Positions 40,905-44,829 of a DNA stretch of 44,829 bases are shown here, piece by piece (the stretch's first letter is position 1; each line of letters starts with the position of its first letter). The notes under the pieces were generated by a model. It searched no databases. It had not been told where the DNA came from and worked only from the letters and a program-made list of their open reading frames with translations. The stretch is from an uncultured Bacteroidales bacterium. GTDB lineage: Bacteria; Bacteroidota; Bacteroidia; Bacteroidales; UBA932. The DNA lies in the NCBI GenBank assembly GCA_900546445.1, contig URCV01000009.1:1-44829 (forward strand), written 5' to 3'. The position numbers and the translations under genes were made by a program.

Positions 40905-42689
40905 CTACTCGCCTTTCTCAAGTTTTGATTTAAAAGCAGCAAGTGCGTCAAGGTCTCCGAGAGTTGTCTTCTCGATGTTAGCGTTGACTTTCTTAACTGC
41001 CTTCTTGGTGTTCTCTGCTTCAGCAGCTGCAGCCTTCTCCTTAACCTCCTGGTATGTACGCAAGTGGCTTACGAGAACACTGTGTGTGCTACGACGAAGC
41101 TCGATCACCTTGAATGGAAGAACGTCACCTGCTACTGCAGCCTTACCGTCTTCCTTAACGAGTTCACGGTTAAAGCAGAATCCCTCTACATCTCCAGGAA
41201 GAGCGATGTTAGCTCCCTTGTCCGTAGTGGAAACTACCTTACCCTCTACTACTGTTCCTACAGGGAGGTTCTTCTCAACCTCATCCCAAGGGTTAGGGGT
41301 AAGCTGCTTGTGACCAAGACTCAATCTGTGGTTAGCCTCGTCGAAGTCGAGGATAACGACCTCGATAGGATCACCTACGGATACCATCTCTGATGGATGC
41401 TTGATCTTGTTCCAGCTAAGGTCGCTGATATGGATAAGTCCCTCAACGCTATCCTCGAGCTGTGCGAACACACCGAAGCTGGTGATGTTACGAACAGTAG
41501 CAGTGTGCTTGCTGCCTACAGGATATTTGCTTTCGATCTCATCCCAAGGATTAGGAGTAAGCTGCTTGATACCCAAAGACATCTTGCGAGCCTCGCGATC
41601 GAGAGTAAGTACCTGAGCCTCTACTTCGTCACCTACCTTAAGGAAGTCCTGTGCAGAGTGAAGTCTTGTGCTCCAAGACATCTCCGATACGTGAACGAGA
41701 CCTTCTACGCCCGGCTCGATCTCTACGAATGCGCCATAGTCAGCGATAAGGATAACCTTACCCTTAACCTTGTCGCCCACCTTGAGATTAGGGTCAAGAG
41801 CATCCCACGGATGTGGAATAAGCTGCTTGAGACCAAGAGCGATTCTCTTCTGCTGCTCGTTGAAATCGAGAACGACGACTTTAATCTTGTCACCGATCTT
41901 GACGATTTCCTCAGGGTGGTTGATTCTACCCCAAGAGAGGTCTGTGATGTGGATAAGACCGTCCACACCGCCGAGGTCCACGAATACACCGTAGTTAGTG
42001 ATGTTCTTAACCTCACCTTCAAGAACCTGACCTTTCTCGAGCTTGCCGATAAGTTCAGCTCTCTTCTGCTCCTGCTCTGCTTCGAGAAGAGCCTTGTGAG
42101 ATACGACTACATTACGGAATTCAGGGTTAATCTTAACGATCTTGAAATCAATGGTCTGATTTACGAACTGATCGTAATCACGAATAGGCTTGATATCGAT
42201 CTGACTGCCAGGAAGGAATGCCTCGATGCCGAAAACATCTACGATCATACCACCCTTAGTACGTATCTTAACAAAGCCCTTAACGATTTCTTCGTTCTCA
42301 TAGGCTTCGACAACACGGTCCCAAGACTTGAGTGCACGTGCCTTCTTGTGAGAAAGTACGAGCTGGCCTTTCTTGTCTTCTGCTGATTCAACGAATACTT
42401 CTACTTTATCACCAACCTTGAGTTCAGGATTATAACGGAACTCAGCGGCATTGATGACGCCTTCGCTCTTACCACCGATGGATACGATGACTTCACGTTT
42501 GTTAATCTCTGTAACTTCGCCTTCTACTGCCTCATTCTCAACTACTTTGTTAAGAGTAGAAGCGTAAGCCTGGTCGATGGCTTTTTTGTCTTCACCGCCA
42601 TATACGTCACCCTCTTCGAATGCTGCCCAATCGAACTGATCAGGAGCGATGGAAGCGTTTACGCGTGCGGTTTCCTTTGTTTCTGCCAT
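40905..42689 (-). CDS. rpsA: 30S ribosomal protein S1
   Basis: S1 binds mRNA on the small ribosomal subunit and is essential where Shine-Dalgarno sequences are weak, as in this phylum. The 594-residue product has repeated S1 RNA-binding (OB) domains, each with G-x-V-x-x-x-x-x-G-x-F/V-V and a closing LSHK/LGxKQL motif: about 60-125, 140-210, 230-300, 315-390, 400-470 and a final partial copy at 485-560. A Lys/Ala-rich tail follows. I start it at ATG 42689 (MAETKETARVNAS), since the upstream ATG at 42725 adds a peptide without family similarity. It heads the rpsA-rnz-glucosaminidase-mltG-rel cluster, with an 86-base leader. Confidence 0.97.
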   Translation of the reverse strand: MAETKETARVNASIAPDQFDWAAFEEGDVYGGEDKKAIDQAYASTLNKVVENEAVEGEVTEINKREVIVSIGGKSEGVINAAEFRYNPELKVGDKVEVFVESAEDKKGQLVLSHKKARALKSWDRVVEAYENEEIVKGFVKIRTKGGMIVDVFGIEAFLPGSQIDIKPIRDYDQFVNQTIDFKIVKINPEFRNVVVSHKALLEAEQEQKRAELIGKLEKGQVLEGEVKNITNYGVFVDLGGVDGLIHITDLSWGRINHPEEIVKIGDKIKVVVLDFNEQQKRIALGLKQLIPHPWDALDPNLKVGDKVKGKVILIADYGAFVEIEPGVEGLVHVSEMSWSTRLHSAQDFLKVGDEVEAQVLTLDREARKMSLGIKQLTPNPWDEIESKYPVGSKHTATVRNITSFGVFAQLEDSVEGLIHISDLSWNKIKHPSEMVSVGDPIEVVILDFDEANHRLSLGHKQLTPNPWDEVEKNLPVGTVVEGKVVSTTDKGANIALPGDVEGFCFNRELVKEDGKAAVAGDVLPFKVIELRRSTHSVLVSHLRTYQEVKEKAAAAEAENTKKAVKKVNANIEKTTLGDLDALAAFKSKLEKGE

Positions 42690-42735
42690 AACTGGTAAAA
42701 CAATAAATTTTAAAGGGTTAAACAATAAATACTAA

Positions 42736-42769
42736 ACTCGACGCCCCTGATGCCGAAGCATACTCGACG
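42736..42769 (-). promoter_or_regulatory. Structured rpsA leader: UUCG hairpin flanked by direct repeats
   Basis: On the minus strand the leader RNA contains CGUCGAGU (42769-42762), then the hairpin AUGC-UUCG-GCAU (42761-42750), then CAGGGG and a second identical CGUCGAGU (42743-42736). The UUCG tetraloop is an unusually stable loop. S1 is autoregulated through its own leader in other bacteria, so this may be a binding target for S1 or another regulator; that is inference. Confidence 0.4.
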
Positions 42770-42781
42770 TACAAAAGTGGG

Positions 42782-42813
42782 CAAATATAAGAAATATTCA
42801 CTACTTTTGCAAG
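42782..42813 (-). promoter_or_regulatory. Promoter of rpsA
   Basis: CTTG (42813-42810 on the minus strand), a 20-base spacer and TATATTTG (42789-42782) form a near-consensus Bacteroidetes promoter, identical in both elements to the one driving the TPP riboswitch. Transcription starts near 42775, giving a leader of about 86 bases. Confidence 0.65.
42802..42809 (+). promoter_or_regulatory. Candidate -7 box abutting the DUF6198 gene start
   Basis: TACTTTTG matches TAnnTTTG and ends only 4 bases before the ATG at 42814, which would give an almost leaderless mRNA. It overlaps the divergent rpsA promoter, so the two may interfere. The -33 region is poor. Confidence 0.35.
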
Positions 42814-43482
42814 ATGAAAACTAAAGATATTCTAATTCGTTATACATTCGCCACCGCAGGCTTCTTCTTTGTAGCCCTCGGAATCGCATTTTCGGTTAAG
42901 GCCAATCTGGGCATATCCGTCTTGAACGCGCCACCCTATGCCGTTACCTGCAAATTTCCACAGTTCTCGCTTGGCCTGACTAATTTCGTATTCTTCGTAC
43001 TTTGTATGATTTTCCAGATGATCATTCTACGAAAGAAATTCAAGAAAATGGACTTGCTCCAGTTAGTGGCTAATTTCATCCTCGGGTTTTTCATAAACAT
43101 CTGCGTGGCACTCGTGTCCGGAATCAACATACTGCCTGAAGGCAATCTTCAGGTGGCAGTGCTCATCGTGCTTTCCATCGTCATCTCGGCATTTGGCATC
43201 TCTATGGAAGTGGTGGCAGGCGCGTGGATGCTGCCGGCCGATATGACCGTAAGGGCCATAGGATTGGCATTCGGAGGCAAATTCAGTAACAATAAGATAA
43301 TTATGGACTGCACGGTTCTGGCGATAGGAGTCGTCCTGTGCTGGATTTTCTTCGGCAATCCGCTTGGCCCGCAAGGCACTCCGATTATCGGCTGGGGTAC
43401 GTTGATATTGGCCATTTTCATAGGTCTTTGCATGAAAATAACCACCCCGCTGTTAAAGAAGATCAGCTATTTTAAAGATTAA
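42814..43482 (+). CDS. YczE/YitT-like integral membrane protein (DUF6198)
   Basis: The 222-residue protein has five or six transmembrane helices and the family start RYTFATAGFFFVALGIAFSVKANLGISVLNAPPYAV. Helices are followed by the conserved ISMEVVAGAWMLPADMTVRAIG and NNKIIMDCTVLAIGVVLCWIFFG. It resembles the YczE/YyaS/YitT membrane proteins of unknown function annotated as DUF6198. It stands alone, divergent from rpsA. Possible roles (transport or regulation) cannot be told from the sequence. Confidence 0.85.
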   Translation: MKTKDILIRYTFATAGFFFVALGIAFSVKANLGISVLNAPPYAVTCKFPQFSLGLTNFVFFVLCMIFQMIILRKKFKKMDLLQLVANFILGFFINICVALVSGINILPEGNLQVAVLIVLSIVISAFGISMEVVAGAWMLPADMTVRAIGLAFGGKFSNNKIIMDCTVLAIGVVLCWIFFGNPLGPQGTPIIGWGTLILAIFIGLCMKITTPLLKKISYFKD

Positions 43483-43580
43483 AGCTTTTTGAGAGAGGAC
43501 GAGCATATATTCCGAGTGTTCCATCTGCTCCATTCCCATCGTGAAACGGAACAAGATTCGAGTAAATACTGAAATGTCTG
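43483..43580. other. Gap between the DUF6198 gene and the AbiEii gene
   Basis: The 98-base space between these convergent genes contains no clear hairpin with T-run and no convincing gene. On the minus strand a short open frame (about 28 codons from an ATG near 43540) can be read, but nothing supports it as real. Confidence 0.4.
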
Positions 43581-44678
43581 CTACTCGGTCAAGAGTTTTT
43601 CTATCTGCATCCAGTAGAAGAAGGCTTCTGGACGGAAAGTCTTAATCTTGTTAATGGCAGAATTGATTGGACCATTCAATTTGACCGAACGCAAGTCGAT
43701 AAAGGGATTGAAGTGCTGGATTTCGTTGATGCCCTTTTTGAGCAAAACGGAAAGATACGCAGCCTTGGAGGCATTTACTATAGCCGAGTAATGGTTGTAC
43801 TTTTCGCTGATAATTAAGGGTCTTATCTGATTGATGCCACGAACCATCTCTTGATATTCGAAACTTTGGTCATTCTTATAGATGCCTGTGCATATCAGTT
43901 CAGATGTCTTGTATATATCGTCAAGAATGGGTATTAGATCTCCACTATCCATCCGCCTGTAGTCCAGTTCGATGGGTGCAATCTTTTCAAAAGTGGTTCT
44001 AGCAACGCTCAAATCATCAATCCGATCAAACAGAGATGCCACGTCAAACAGTTGCTTAATGATTTCCATAGAACAATGTCGCTCCTCAGGCAATCCACCA
44101 CGGCCGATGACTGTCTTGATATACGGAATCCCCGTTGTGTTAGGCGCAAAAGCCGTGAGCTTGTCACCCAGCAGATCATCTTTGCTAGGAAGGTTTACTT
44201 TCAACGGTTCGCCGGTCATCACCAGAAATGGGCTAACGATGGGCAGCTGTTCAATGCGAGAATACCAATTATCCTCAAACAATACATCCAGAAGGATCTT
44301 CTCTGTAATGGTATTAGTGACGTACGAGACCTGATAAAAACACTTGGCGTGCGTCTTTGGAACGTTCGTCCGGGAGATTCGATCGGATGGTTTGATCTCG
44401 CCGAATCCATACTCCTCGGCATATGGTGACAAATATGAAATAACGTCCGTACCAGGCGGACAAACAATATCTACATCGACCGATAGTCGCTGAGTACAAT
44501 CGAGTTGCAACATCAATGCGCTACCACCCTTAAAGAAAAAAGGACATCCTGAACGAACCAGGGCTTCCAGCAACGAAAAGGCTCTGATAGTCTTTTCCAT
44601 CAATGTCGGATCACTCACTTTGTTTATTCGGCAGGATTCAAGGATCCATTCCAAACTTCTGCTTTTCGGGTCAATCAT
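43581..44678 (-). CDS. AbiEii/AbiGii-type nucleotidyltransferase toxin
   Basis: The 365-residue product is the toxin of a type IV toxin-antitoxin pair; AbiEii-like enzymes transfer nucleotides, some onto tRNA acceptor ends, and can abort phage infection. The DNA-polymerase-beta-like nucleotidyltransferase motifs are FFFKGGSALMLQL (Gly51-Gly52-Ser53) and SVDVDIV (Asp68, Asp70), then the SKDDLLGDKLTAFAPNT motif (about 165-181) with the conserved Lys173. The C-terminal half is helical. All core residues are intact, so it is probably active. Its start overlaps the upstream antitoxin gene by 4 bases (ATGA). Codon use is more A/T-rich than that of neighbouring genes, suggesting transfer. Confidence 0.9.
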   Translation of the reverse strand: MIDPKSRSLEWILESCRINKVSDPTLMEKTIRAFSLLEALVRSGCPFFFKGGSALMLQLDCTQRLSVDVDIVCPPGTDVISYLSPYAEEYGFGEIKPSDRISRTNVPKTHAKCFYQVSYVTNTITEKILLDVLFEDNWYSRIEQLPIVSPFLVMTGEPLKVNLPSKDDLLGDKLTAFAPNTTGIPYIKTVIGRGGLPEERHCSMEIIKQLFDVASLFDRIDDLSVARTTFEKIAPIELDYRRMDSGDLIPILDDIYKTSELICTGIYKNDQSFEYQEMVRGINQIRPLIISEKYNHYSAIVNASKAAYLSVLLKKGINEIQHFNPFIDLRSVKLNGPINSAINKIKTFRPEAFFYWMQIEKLLTE

Positions 44679-44829
44679 AGCATTGTTGATTTTATTAGTT
44701 TCTCAATTTCTTCTTTCCTACCACGTCGTGCGGCGTAGCGTAGCAATGTCTTCTTACCTATGTGGTATACTTGGTCGGCGTTCTCAAAGATAGTATATAG
44801 TTCTGAACCTCGGGCAAACTCAAACTCGG
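44675..44829 (-). CDS. AbiEi/DUF6088-type antitoxin, C-terminal part (cut by window edge)
   Basis: Fifty residues and a stop are visible on the minus strand (codons from 44827), entering from beyond the right edge: RGSELYTIFENADQVYHIG, then KKTLLRYAARRGRKEEIEKL and IKSTML. The LLRYAARRGRKEEIE ending is typical of the DUF6088/AbiEi antitoxin group, whose N-terminal winged helix represses the operon. The TGA stop overlaps the toxin start (ATGA), the usual translational coupling of these pairs. The DNA-binding domain and promoter lie outside the window. Confidence 0.72.
   Translation of the reverse strand, partial: EFEFARGSELYTIFENADQVYHIGKKTLLRYAARRGRKEEIEKLIKSTML

Noticed and set aside
43483..43560. 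A small gene downstream of the AbiEii toxin (about 28 codons, starting MGMEQMEHSEYM)
   Set aside because: Too short, no promoter, and no known similarity; an open frame of this size arises easily by chance.
1..44829. CRISPR arrays, insertion sequences or rRNA genes
   Set aside because: No regularly spaced repeats, transposase motifs or rRNA sequences were found in reading.

Overview
The window is a gut-type Bacteroidales chromosome segment (about 1145-44829) joined at its left edge to about 1.1 kb of foreign, Firmicutes-like DNA. Evidence for Bacteroidales: a SusC/SusD pair, several lipoproteins, a 307-residue NusB, a DUF5606 protein, almost no Shine-Dalgarno sequences, and repeated TAnnTTTG promoter boxes, the class used by the Bacteroidetes primary sigma factor. 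I cannot name the genus. The first 1.1 kb differs: GC-rich codons, strong AAGGAGG-type ribosome sites, an LplC/YtcP-type sugar ABC permease and the signal peptide of its solute-binding protein. It breaks in frame into the C-terminal end of a Bacteroidales RmuC near 1120-1150, which looks like an assembly chimera or a rearrangement.

Region 1593-14502 (+) is a six-gene polysaccharide utilisation locus: SusC transporter, SusD lipoprotein, a BT_3987-type (DUF1735) surface glycan-binding lipoprotein, a DUF4855 lipoprotein, a 1248-residue lipoprotein that fuses a GH89 alpha-N-acetylglucosaminidase to a GH20 beta-hexosaminidase, and a CE7-type acetylesterase. It ends at a bidirectional terminator. 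Both exo-activities remove N-acetylglucosamine, so a mucin-like or other GlcNAc-capped host glycan is the likely target. Facing it is a tight minus-strand operon (22216-14532): DUF349 protein, yidC, a DUF6259 glycosidase-like protein, a NAGPA-type phosphodiester glycosidase and a divergent ApbE-like protein.

Region 22294-29735 holds trmD (+), a candidate small RNA with a perfect promoter and a terminator-like hairpin (23046-23166), an SDR oxidoreductase, tRNA-Phe (-), a lipoprotein TPR-HTH regulator (-), a TonB receptor under a TPP riboswitch (-, hence probably thiamine uptake), a glutamine cyclotransferase (-), and the RNase P RNA (+, about 29421-29735).

Region 29736-42689 is mostly housekeeping on the minus strand: nusB-yajC-ybbR-coaE-DUF5606-rimO; add, with apt diverging from it; and rpsA-rnz-glucosaminidase-mltG-rel. 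The Rel enzyme has lost key hydrolase residues while keeping its synthetase motifs. Region 42802-44829 has a YczE/DUF6198-type membrane protein (+) and a type IV AbiE-like toxin-antitoxin pair (-) running off the right edge.

No insertion sequences, CRISPR arrays or rRNA genes were seen. Apart from the RNase P gene, no gene-free stretch exceeds 300 bases.
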